Below, in pieces: positions 24,900 through 33,059 of a stretch of 64,000 nucleotides of DNA (positions are counted from its first letter, which is position 1; the number at the start of each line of letters is the position of its first letter). The position numbers were made by a program, and so were the translations under genes. The stretch comes from JBBPYC01 sp038200275. GTDB taxonomy: Bacteria > Pseudomonadota > Gammaproteobacteria > Burkholderiales > Burkholderiaceae_C. Below the pieces are notes generated by a model. The model was not told the DNA's origin and ran no database searches. It worked only from the letters and a program-made list of their open reading frames with translations. Location of the stretch: the NCBI GenBank assembly GCA_038200275.1, contig JBBPYC010000002.1, positions 1-64,000 on the forward strand, given 5' to 3'.

Positions 24900-25739
24900 T
24901 CAACCGGAGCGATCAGGCCAAACGCAAGCCTCATACATCACCTCCACCGCATCGGCCAGCATCTTGGCCGAGCCGTCGTGGGAGTAAGGCTCCGTGACCG
25001 CCGCAGTGCACATGCACGGCACTTCAAAGATGTGTTTGTCGGTGTTTTTTTTGGTGAGGTTATAGCGCCCGAGATCGGCGTCGGTCGGGTTGCCGCGCTT
25101 GGCGAAGCAGTCGCCCGTTACGCCGAAGTGCTGGTACCTGCTGCCGCCGACGTTCATCCCTTGGTAACACGCCACGCAGCCGTAGGATTTGAACAACTGG
25201 AGGCCGCGCAGCTCGTCGTTCGACAGCGCGGACTTGTGGCCTCGCAAGTACTTGTCGAAGTGTGCATTCGGTGTCGTCAGCGACTGCTCGAACACCGTGA
25301 TCGCATCCGCAATGTTCTTGGCCTGCAGGCCGTCGGGGTACGACTTCTTGACTTGTTCGACCAGCGCCGCATCTCTCGACAGCTTGCGAATCACTTCGAC
25401 CCAGTTGCTGCCCACCTCCACTGGGTTGTGCACCAGCCCGGTGGTCTGCTCTTCCAGCGTGGCGGCACGGCCAACCCAGAACTGACGGGAGTTGAAGCTG
25501 CTGTGGAACACCGTGGGGGCGTTGATTACCCCCTTGCCGCCGTTGATGCCGATCGAGAACGGCAGCCCGTCGATGCCCCCCTTGCCCAGATCATGGCAAC
25601 TGGCACACGACATCGAGTTGTCTTTCGACAACCGCTTGTCCGTGAACAGTTTTTCGCCGAGTGCGGCCTTCTTTGCATCGAGCTTCAAGTCGGCCGGCAG
25701 CGGTTTGACCGGCTCGTCGTTTTGCGCCTGAACCGGCAA
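24900..25739 (-). pseudogene. Decayed di-heme cytochrome c peroxidase (MauG/CcpA family)
   Basis: About 280 codons match bacterial di-heme peroxidases: KAALGEKLFTDKRLSKDNSM, the first heme site CASCH (Cys45-Cys48-His49), and VINAPTVFHSSFNSRQFWVG. The second heme site reads CVACY, with Tyr192 in place of the heme-ligand His. The later family segment that should read like VPSLRNVALTAPYFHDGSA is altered to VPCMCTAAVTEPYSHDGSA, and the protein stops after VEVMYEACVWPDRSG, losing the C-terminal part. The frame also lacks a proper start: the upstream signal-peptide-like region is in another frame. These defects together indicate a pseudogene rather than an active enzyme. Functional relatives detoxify peroxide in the periplasm. 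Confidence 0.82.
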
Positions 25740-26085
25740 GGCGATGCAGCACGGCGAAACCGGACGCCGACCGCGCTGGCGGTCTGCACTGGATGTACAA
25801 ATTGCATGGAGTTCGCTCCTCAGCAGGCGGTGGAACTGACGTTAGCCAAAAGGCGAGGCATTCCACACGGAAGGTCCGGCCACACGTCAGACTGCAGGGA
25901 CGGTTGCTGTAACAACGGGGTTCTGGACTTGGGCAAGACCCGGTGGTCTGCCACTCAGACGATCAGCAGTTGCGCAATCGGATGGCGTCGGATGGGTTTC
26001 AAGGTCCCGAGGCTCAAAGTCAGGATTCCGCAGATGGGCACTGTCTAAGCGCCCTGTAGCGGACGCCCGAACCTGGGTCTTCGGA
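25740..26085. other. Intergenic stretch holding the broken leader of the peroxidase
   Basis: 25740-25810 encodes, in different frames, pieces that look like the lost signal peptide of the peroxidase pseudogene (an ATG with QFVHPVQTASAV). The remainder, up to the end of the antiporter operon, shows no gene. No convincing terminator was found after subunit G. Confidence 0.45.
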
Positions 26086-26430
26086 TCAGGCTTCGTCCGG
26101 CGGGCGTTGACGGTTGCGAAACAGCGCCACCCGCGTCAGCAGCAGCGTTGGTACCGGCACCGAGACGGCGAGGAAGATCAGCACGACGAGCTGATAGACC
26201 GCAAACGTGTGCCATGCAAACGAGAAGTACAGGATGGATGCCACCACCGCACATGCCGTAGCCAACGTGGGAATCACGGACGCGGCGTGCATGCGCAGAA
26301 AAAACGTCTTCATGCGCACCAGACCGATCGCACCGATCAAGGTCAGCGCGCCACTGGCCAGCAGCAACACCGCGACCAGCACTTCAACCCAGAGCGGGAC
26401 CGCAGTTGCCAGCACTTCAGCTTCGCTCAT
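26086..26430 (-). CDS. mrpG: Monovalent cation/H+ antiporter subunit G
   Basis: A 114-residue membrane protein with three predicted helices: VEVLVAVLLLASGALTLIGA, IPTLATACAVVASILYFSFA and YQLVVLIFLAVSVPVPTLLL. The segment GLVRMKTFFLRMHAASVIPT is the MrpG/PhaG signature. It is a small but essential part of the Mrp/Pha antiporter complex in the inner membrane. The ATG at 26430 overlaps the mrpF stop by four bases, which decides the start over a longer frame. It is the last gene of the operon. Confidence 0.92.
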   Translation of the reverse strand: MSEAEVLATAVPLWVEVLVAVLLLASGALTLIGAIGLVRMKTFFLRMHAASVIPTLATACAVVASILYFSFAWHTFAVYQLVVLIFLAVSVPVPTLLLTRVALFRNRQRPPDEA

Positions 26431-26705
26431 TCGATCACCTCGCCGCGCAAGACAAATTTGGCCATCACCATCGTGCCGACGAAGCCCGAGAGCGCAATCA
26501 GCAACGCCGCCTCGAAGTACATCCGGCTGCCGTGCCGAATCGCCAACGCCATCACCAGCGGCACGGCGCACAGATACAACGCATCGAGCGCGACGATCCG
26601 GTCCTGCGCGCTCGGGCCGATGAACAGCCGCGCAAGCACCAGCAGCAGCGCGATCGCCTGGCAAGCCAGCGTCAGCGTGATCGCAACGGACAGAAACGAA
26701 CTCAT
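26427..26705 (-). CDS. mrpF: Monovalent cation/H+ antiporter subunit F
   Basis: A 92-residue protein with three predicted membrane helices and the MrpF signature GPSAQDRIVALDALYLCAVP. It overlaps mrpE and mrpG by four bases on each side. MrpF contributes to the small-subunit part of the multi-subunit Na+(K+)/H+ antiporter. Length and helix number fit the family (usually 80-95 residues). Confidence 0.93.
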   Translation of the reverse strand: MSSFLSVAITLTLACQAIALLLVLARLFIGPSAQDRIVALDALYLCAVPLVMALAIRHGSRMYFEAALLIALSGFVGTMVMAKFVLRGEVIE

Positions 26706-27226
26706 GGGGGAAACAGCTCCAGCAGCGGTTGTTCGTAGCGTGCCTTGACCTCGGCCACATAGCTCGCCTCGTCAATGGTCAGATCGAACACGTGGATCTT
26801 CAGCAGGCGGCCATCGGCCGACAGCTCCGCCCACAGCGTGTCCGGCGTCAGGCACATGATGATGGCCAGTATGGCCAGTCCCTTGGGCGTAGACAGCTCG
26901 AGTGGCACCTGCACCATCACCGGGTTGGGCGGCGCGCGGCGCAGCACCCCGCGCGCGACCTCCAGGCTGCTGGTCAGCACGTCCCACAGCACCCGGCGCA
27001 GCAGCCGCAGGGCAACCACCGGCCGCCAGACTTGCACCGCCACATGCGCTGGCCGCAACGGCGCGACCAGCCAAGGCACGGCCACCGCCACCGCGGCCCC
27101 CAGCAGCACGGTGCCCAGCGCCAGCGACTGATTCAGCATCAGCCACAAAAGCAACAGCGCGACCGACAGCAGCGGCGCGGGCAGCACGCGCGCGCGCCCT
27201 TTGCGCCTCGGTACATCTGCCCTCAC
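26702..27226 (-). CDS. mrpE: Monovalent cation/H+ antiporter subunit E
   Basis: A 174-residue protein with an N-terminal helix pair (PLLSVALLLLWLMLNQSLAL, then a second) and a soluble C-terminal domain containing the MrpE hallmark CLTPDTLWAELSADGRLLKIHVFDL. The GTG at 27226 is chosen because it overlaps the mrpD stop (GTGA), as in the rest of the operon; the open frame continues further upstream but through mrpD coding sequence. Role as for the other subunits: assembly of the antiporter in the inner membrane. Confidence 0.9.
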   Translation of the reverse strand: MRADVPRRKGRARVLPAPLLSVALLLLWLMLNQSLALGTVLLGAAVAVAVPWLVAPLRPAHVAVQVWRPVVALRLLRRVLWDVLTSSLEVARGVLRRAPPNPVMVQVPLELSTPKGLAILAIIMCLTPDTLWAELSADGRLLKIHVFDLTIDEASYVAEVKARYEQPLLELFPP

Positions 27227-29010
27227 GGTGTGCGCGCCTGCGATGGCGGCACGGGCCGTGCAGCGGCAACAGCGCTTGCATATTGCGCAGGCGAATGCAG
27301 CGCCGCGGCGGTCGCATTCAGATAGCGCAGCGTGGGGTCCGGCCAGACGCTGACGGCCAGACAAACCACCAGCAGCCCCACCACCGGCGCCACCTCGATC
27401 TTGCGAAGATGCGGCAGCGGCCGTTTCTGCGCTGCCCAGAACATCCGGATGCCAAGCCGCGACAGCGCGATCAACGCCGCCGCACCAGAAAGTGCCAGCA
27501 AAGCGACGAATATCCAGCCCGCCGCACTGGGCCCGACCCCACCCACATCAGCGCGCGCAAGCACCGCCTGCAGCAGACCGAACTTGGACAGAAAACCGGC
27601 CAGTGGCGGCAGCCCGGCGATCAGCAGCACACAGGCGATGAAGGCGAATCCGAGAAACGCCATCGCGGCGCGGATCGGACGGCCGATTGGCGCCGGCAAC
27701 TCATCCTGCGACTGCATGGTCTCGATCTGTGCGTCCGGATCGAGCTGCAGATCGACCGACACCACGCCGGGCGGATCGATCGCTGCGCGCGGCACCGGTG
27801 CGCGGCCGGCTTCGTCGTACGCGTCGACGCCGGCAATCAAGCGCGAGCGATCGATCAGCTCAGACAGCAAAAACAACGCACTGGCCGCCAGCGTGGAGAT
27901 CAGCAGATAGAACATGGCGCTGGCCGTCAACGCATTCGCAGCAAAGCCGATCGCTGCAAGCAAGGTGCCGGACGACACGATCAAACTGAAGCTGGTGAGT
28001 CGTGCAAGCTGCTGCGAAGCCAGTGTGCCCAGCGTGCCGAATGCCATCGTGGCCAGCCCGGCCCACACCAGCACCGGGGCACCAAATGGCGCCGCTGAAG
28101 CGGCTGCGCTCTCGCTGGACGGAAACCACAACGACCACAGCCGCAGCACCGCATAGATGCCGACCTTCGACAACAAAACGAACAAGCCCGCCACGGGTGA
28201 GCTGGCCGCCGAATACGCAGGTGCGAGCCAGAAATTAAGCGGCCAGATCGCCGCCTTGGTCAAAAAAGCCACCGCCAGCAACGCGGCACCGGCTTGCAGC
28301 AACGGCCGCTCGGCAGCAGGCAGCTGCGCGATGCGTGCAGCGATGTCGGCCATGCCGAGCGAGCCGGTCGATCGATAGATCAACGCGATCGCCAGCAAAA
28401 ACAGGAACGACGCGCACAGGTTCACCGCGACATAGTGCAGCCCGGCACCGACGCGAGCGCGGCCCGAGCCGTGCAGCATCAGCCCGTACGAAGCCGCCAG
28501 CAGCACTTCGAAGAACACGAATAGGTTGAACAGATCGGCGGTCAGAAACGCCCCATTCAGTCCCATCACCTGCAGCATGAACAGCGGATGGAAAAACACC
28601 CCCGCACGGCCCCAACGCGCGGCCGCGAACAGCAACGCGGCAAGCGCCACGATCGCCACCAGCAGCAGCATCAAGGCCGTCAGCCGGTCGGCCACCAGCA
28701 CGATGCCGAACGGCACCGTCCAGTTGCCGGGTAGATACACACCGATCGCGGCAGCGGACGCCTGGCCCACTTGGCCGCCGACCGCGCCCGGGATGGTTGC
28801 CCCGCCGTTCACCCACAGCAGCAACGCAACGGCGACCGAGAGATTGATCGTGCAGACGGCAACATTCAGCAGCGCGCTGGCTTGCCGCCGCCGTTCGCCA
28901 AGCAACAGCATCACGGCCGCGGCCAGCAGTGGCAGCAGCACCGGGACCAGCATCAGATGGGGGAGCGCCGGCTGCAAGCCCGGCAGAAATGAGCCTGGCA
29001 CGCCGTTCAC
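27223..29010 (-). CDS. mrpD: Monovalent cation/H+ antiporter subunit D
   Basis: A 595-residue polytopic protein of the complex I NuoL/M/N-like antiporter family. The recognisable core is FVFFEVLLAASYGLMLHGSG, followed by LTKAAIWPLNFWLAPAYSAA with the conserved proton-path lysine. A hydrophilic segment of about 60 residues (near residues 400-460, with DLQLDPDAQIETM) separates the last helices, a feature I recall from PhaD proteins of related species. It overlaps mrpC and mrpE by four bases. It forms one of the two large ion-translocating subunits. Confidence 0.95.
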   Translation of the reverse strand: MNGVPGSFLPGLQPALPHLMLVPVLLPLLAAAVMLLLGERRRQASALLNVAVCTINLSVAVALLLWVNGGATIPGAVGGQVGQASAAAIGVYLPGNWTVPFGIVLVADRLTALMLLLVAIVALAALLFAAARWGRAGVFFHPLFMLQVMGLNGAFLTADLFNLFVFFEVLLAASYGLMLHGSGRARVGAGLHYVAVNLCASFLFLLAIALIYRSTGSLGMADIAARIAQLPAAERPLLQAGAALLAVAFLTKAAIWPLNFWLAPAYSAASSPVAGLFVLLSKVGIYAVLRLWSLWFPSSESAAASAAPFGAPVLVWAGLATMAFGTLGTLASQQLARLTSFSLIVSSGTLLAAIGFAANALTASAMFYLLISTLAASALFLLSELIDRSRLIAGVDAYDEAGRAPVPRAAIDPPGVVSVDLQLDPDAQIETMQSQDELPAPIGRPIRAAMAFLGFAFIACVLLIAGLPPLAGFLSKFGLLQAVLARADVGGVGPSAAGWIFVALLALSGAAALIALSRLGIRMFWAAQKRPLPHLRKIEVAPVVGLLVVCLAVSVWPDPTLRYLNATAAALHSPAQYASAVAAARPVPPSQARTP

Positions 29011-29354
29011 GGTTTCGGGTCGGCCGCGCCGTCCACGTGGTCGTTGCCGGCAAGACCCCGCAATGCAAGCAGCAGCACCAAAAACAGCGCGGTCACCGCG
29101 AAGCCGATCACGATGGCGGTCAGCACCAGGGCTTGCGGCGTCGGGTCCGAATAATTAGCAAGCGTCGGCGCGAGGTTGTCGCGCAAGATCGCCGGCTTGT
29201 CGATCGCCAGGCCGCCCGCACTAAACAAGAACAGATTTACGGCGTACGACAGCAGCGACAAACCGATCACCACCTGGAACGTGCGCGGCCGCAGGATCAG
29301 CCAGACGCCGGACGCGGTCAGCACCCCAATGGCGGCGGCGAGCACGAGTTCCAT
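29007..29354 (-). CDS. mrpC: Monovalent cation/H+ antiporter subunit C
   Basis: A 115-residue NuoK-like protein with three predicted helices. TFQVVIGLSLLSYAVNLFLF and the segment DPTPQALVLTAIVIGFAVTA are the family signature. The start at 29354 shares one base with the stop of the large A/B subunit gene (TGATG). It overlaps mrpD by four bases. The C-terminal tail is short and charged. Confidence 0.94.
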   Translation of the reverse strand: MELVLAAAIGVLTASGVWLILRPRTFQVVIGLSLLSYAVNLFLFSAGGLAIDKPAILRDNLAPTLANYSDPTPQALVLTAIVIGFAVTALFLVLLLALRGLAGNDHVDGAADPKP

Positions 29355-32300
29355 CAGGCGCTCCCGGCCGGGGCGGCCACGGCGTTGGCGCTGTGGGCGC
29401 TGTCGGCGGCACTGGCGCTTCCGGCGCTGGTGCGCACGGTGCGGCCCTGCTGCCAGCGCACCGACTGGTGCGCCAGCGCCGTCAGGATCAGCAGCGTGGC
29501 CCCGACCACAAGGGCGAACACGCCGGCGTCGAACAGCAACGCACTCGCAACATGCAACTCGCCGATCAAGGGCAGCGTGAAGTGCGCCGTGTGCGTCGTC
29601 AAAAACGGATAGCCGAATGCAAGTGCGCCGAGCCCGGCCCCGGCCGCCAGCAGCAGGCCGGCCGCAATCCAGCGCGGCGGGTTCAGGGCCAGCCGCGACT
29701 CGACCCACCGCGTGCCCGAAACCACGTACTGCAGGATGAACGCCGTGGCCACGACGAGCCCCGCGACAAAGCCGCCACCCGGTTCGTTGTGGCCGCGCAT
29801 GAACAGATAGGCTGCCACCACCAACGACACCGGCAATGCCAGCCGCACAAGTTGCGCGGGCACGAGCAGATAGCCACTGCGGGCGGGATCGGTGAACGTA
29901 CTGATGGTGCCCGCGGTGTGGGCTGGGGCCGCGGCGTCGGTTGCAATCAGGTCGGGCATCTGGACGCGTTGTTGCGCCGGCAATTGCGCAGCTTCACGCG
30001 GCGGCCGGAATCGCCGCAGCAGCGCATATACGGTCAGCGCCACGGCGCCCAGCACGGTGAGTTCACCCAACGTATCGAACGCGCGGAAGTCGACCAGGAT
30101 GACGTTCACCACATTGGTGCCGCCGCCTTCGCTCAACGCGCGCTCCAAGAAAAACGGCGAGATGCTGGCGCCCGGCGCGCGCGTGAGCATCGCGTACGCC
30201 AGCATCGACACGCCCAAACCGACCGCGCCGGCAACCAGCAGATCGCGCAGCCGCCGGCCGCCTTCGCGCCGCGTGACGGAGAGGAGGTTGCGCACGGGCG
30301 CAACTCGCGGCGGCAACCAGCGCAGGCCAAGCACCAGCAGCACGGTGGTGACGACTTCGACCGCCAGTTGCGTCAATGCGAGATCGGGCGCGGAAAACCA
30401 GATGAACGTCAGGCTCGTCACCATGCCCGCGCCCGCCATGAGGATCAACGCCACCAGTCGGTGGTATTTGGCCTGCTGCGCGGCACCGAGCGCGCAAGCG
30501 ACACCGACCGACCAGAGCAACACGAACACGGATGAGAACGCAAGCGGCGCGGCGGTGTCGATACGTTCCCCGCCGTCCAGCCCACCCGGCACCAGCAAGA
30601 ACGGCAGCGCCGCCGCCGCCGCCGCCAGCACGACCAGCAAAAACAGCTGCGTCTGCAGCCGCTGTGAGCCGAGCGCCTTCACGGCGCGACGCGCCCACAA
30701 GGTGGTGGACGCCAGCAGCGTCTCGAACATGCTTTTGCCGCTGATGCCGCCCAGCAGTGGCGGCACTGCGAGACGCCCGCGCGCCCAGGCGCGGCGCAGC
30801 AGCAGATACAGCACCGTGCCAAGTCCGAGCGCGAGCAGACTCATCGCAATCGGCAAGTTGAAGCCGTGCCAGATCGCGAGGCTGTATTCGGGCAGTTCGA
30901 CGCCGATCACGGCCTGCGCGGCCGCAGCCAGCGGCGCACCGACCGACCACTCGGGCAGCAGGCCGACCACCAGACAAGCCAGCACCAGCAGTTCCACCGG
31001 CACCAGCATCCAGCGCTTCGGATCGTGCGCAGGACGCGGCAGGTCTGTGGCAGGCGGTCCGAAGAACACCCCGATCGAAAACCGCAGCGAATAGGCGACG
31101 CTGAACACGCCGAAAACCACCGCAGCGAGCGGCAGCCCGAATTCGATCCAGGGTGCGGAGGACACATACACCGTGCCCGCGAAGAACATTTCTTTTGACA
31201 AGAAGCCGTTCAGCAGCGGCACTCCCGCCATTGCCGCGGCCGCAACCAAGGCCAGCGTGCCGGTATGCGGCATCGCCCTGTACAGCCCCGATAGTCGCCG
31301 AATGTCCCGGGTGCCGGTCTCATGATCGATGATGCCGGCGGCCATGAACAGCGACGCCTTGAACGTTGCGTGGTTCATGATGTGGAACACCGCAGCGACT
31401 GCCGCGAATGGGCTGTTCAGGCCGAGCAGCAGCGTGATCAGGCCGAGGTGGCTGATCGTCGAATACGCGAGCAGGCCCTTCAGATCGGTCTGAAACATCG
31501 CGGCATAAGCGCCCAGCAGCAGCGTGCACAAGCCCGCGCCGCCGACGATGTAGAACCACAGGTCGGTGCCCGAGAGCGCCGGCCACAGCCGCGCGAGCAG
31601 GAACACGCCGGCCTTCACCATGGTGGCCGAATGCAGATAGGCGGAAACCGGCGTGGGCGCCGCCATCGCGTGCGGCAGCCAGAACTGGAATGGAAACTGC
31701 GCGCTCTTCGTCAGCGCGCCGAGCAGCACCAGCACCAGCAGCACCGGGTACAGGTTGCTGGTGCGGATCGTGTCCCCGGAGCCGAGCACCACGTCGAGGT
31801 CGTAGCTGCCAACGACTTGCCCGATCAGCAGCACGCCGACAAACAGGCAGATACCGCCCAGGCCTGTCACCGTGAGCGCCATTCGCGCACCACGCCGCGC
31901 ATCGGCCCGGTGCTGCCAGTAGCCGATCAACAGAAAAGAAAACAGGCTGGTCATCTCCCAGAACAGCACGAGTTGCACCAAGTTGCCCGCCAGCACGATG
32001 CCCATCATGCTGCCCATGAAGGCAAGCAGAAATGAGAAAAAGCGCGGCACCGGGTCCTGCGTGGACATGTAGTAGCGCGCATACAGCGCCACCAGTGCGC
32101 CGATGCCGAGGATCAGCACGGAAAACAGCCACGCAAAGCCGTCCAGCCGTATCGTGAAGTTGAGCCCGGCGGCCGGCAGCCACCGGTATTCGTCGCGCAG
32201 CACGCCGCCGCCCTGCACCTCCGGGAACAGCAGCACCACCTGGACCAGACAGACCAGTGCGACCAGACCGGCCAGGGTCGACGCCGCATTGCGTGCGTGC

Positions 32301-32365
32301 GTCGGCAGTAGGCCGGCGATGGCGCTCGCTAAAAACGGAAGGACAATCAGGGTTGCGAGCGGCAT
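29354..32365 (-). CDS. mrpA: Monovalent cation/H+ antiporter fused subunits A and B
   Basis: A 1003-residue protein. The first two thirds are MrpA/NuoL-like, with LFWEMTSLFSFLLIGYWQHR and SAQFPFQFWLPHAMAAPTPV, including the conserved antiporter Lys and Pro-bracketed helices. The last 250 residues correspond to MrpB (YLFMRGHNEPGGGFVAGLVV). This A-B fusion, followed by C, D, E, F and G, is the six-gene group 2 (Pha) type of operon. The complex exchanges Na+ or K+ for protons across the inner membrane for pH and salt homeostasis; which ion is used cannot be read from sequence. First gene of the operon. Confidence 0.95.
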   Translation of the reverse strand: MPLATLIVLPFLASAIAGLLPTHARNAASTLAGLVALVCLVQVVLLFPEVQGGGVLRDEYRWLPAAGLNFTIRLDGFAWLFSVLILGIGALVALYARYYMSTQDPVPRFFSFLLAFMGSMMGIVLAGNLVQLVLFWEMTSLFSFLLIGYWQHRADARRGARMALTVTGLGGICLFVGVLLIGQVVGSYDLDVVLGSGDTIRTSNLYPVLLVLVLLGALTKSAQFPFQFWLPHAMAAPTPVSAYLHSATMVKAGVFLLARLWPALSGTDLWFYIVGGAGLCTLLLGAYAAMFQTDLKGLLAYSTISHLGLITLLLGLNSPFAAVAAVFHIMNHATFKASLFMAAGIIDHETGTRDIRRLSGLYRAMPHTGTLALVAAAAMAGVPLLNGFLSKEMFFAGTVYVSSAPWIEFGLPLAAVVFGVFSVAYSLRFSIGVFFGPPATDLPRPAHDPKRWMLVPVELLVLACLVVGLLPEWSVGAPLAAAAQAVIGVELPEYSLAIWHGFNLPIAMSLLALGLGTVLYLLLRRAWARGRLAVPPLLGGISGKSMFETLLASTTLWARRAVKALGSQRLQTQLFLLVVLAAAAAALPFLLVPGGLDGGERIDTAAPLAFSSVFVLLWSVGVACALGAAQQAKYHRLVALILMAGAGMVTSLTFIWFSAPDLALTQLAVEVVTTVLLVLGLRWLPPRVAPVRNLLSVTRREGGRRLRDLLVAGAVGLGVSMLAYAMLTRAPGASISPFFLERALSEGGGTNVVNVILVDFRAFDTLGELTVLGAVALTVYALLRRFRPPREAAQLPAQQRVQMPDLIATDAAAPAHTAGTISTFTDPARSGYLLVPAQLVRLALPVSLVVAAYLFMRGHNEPGGGFVAGLVVATAFILQYVVSGTRWVESRLALNPPRWIAAGLLLAAGAGLGALAFGYPFLTTHTAHFTLPLIGELHVASALLFDAGVFALVVGATLLILTALAHQSVRWQQGRTVRTSAGSASAADSAHSANAVAAPAGSA

Positions 32366-32522
32366 TCACGACGATTGTAGAAAGCCACTTGAGCCCCAGG
32401 CAATGGCATGGGCTGAACGGCCGGAAGCAACCCCAAAAATTGAATTGAAACTGGCTCAGGCACTGGTCCAGCAAACGTCCTAAGCAATCAATTCGATAGC
32501 AGAATGACGATCAGGATGATGC

Positions 32523-32930
32523 CTACGCTGGAATCGGCCGCGGCTTGCCCTCCCCGTCGATCGCCACATAGGTCAGCGATGCTTCCGTCACTTTCTTGTA
32601 CTGCCCCTGCGTCTGGAAGTTCTCGGCGTAGACCTCCACATCGACCGTTATGGACGTGCGGCCGATGCGCGTGACGCTCGACACGAACGACAGGATGTCG
32701 CCGAGCCGCACCGGCTGCTTGAACACGAACTGGTTCACCGCAACGGTCGCCATCCGCCCGCGTGCATGGCGCGCCGGCAGCACCGAGCCAGCCAGGTCGA
32801 CCTGCGCCATCACCCAGCCGCCGAAGATGTCACCGTTTGCATTGCAGTCCGCCGGCATCGGGATCACCTTCATCACCAGCACCTTGTCCAAGGGCAAGGC
32901 GGGCAGGGTTTCGCTTGAATTGGTCGACAT
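32523..32930 (-). CDS. yciA: Acyl-CoA thioesterase, YciA/BFIT type
   Basis: A 135-residue single hot-dog-fold thioesterase. NANGDIFGGWVMAQVDLAGS carries the catalytic Asn/Asp region of YciA enzymes and the central VNQFVFKQPVRLGDILSFVS is typical. Members hydrolyse a broad range of acyl-CoAs in the cytoplasm and recycle CoA. I chose the ATG at 32930; a GTG two codons upstream is also possible. It is divergent from the ABC exporter at 33060, with about 130 bases shared between their starts. Confidence 0.92.
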   Translation of the reverse strand: MSTNSSETLPALPLDKVLVMKVIPMPADCNANGDIFGGWVMAQVDLAGSVLPARHARGRMATVAVNQFVFKQPVRLGDILSFVSSVTRIGRTSITVDVEVYAENFQTQGQYKKVTEASLTYVAIDGEGKPRPIPA

Positions 32931-33059
32931 GGGCACAATCTTTCAATAAATACAAACCGGCCGGCAGCGAACCGCGGGCCGCGTTCGACTGCCGCGATTT
33001 GCGATGGCTTGGCCCGGTTGGCCTGCTTAAGCCCGTCATCTCCTGAAAGATTCTCCACG

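Noticed and set aside
26045..26085. GC-rich inverted repeat as terminator after the antiporter operon
   Set aside because: The stem is short, overlaps the end of subunit G and lacks a T tract.
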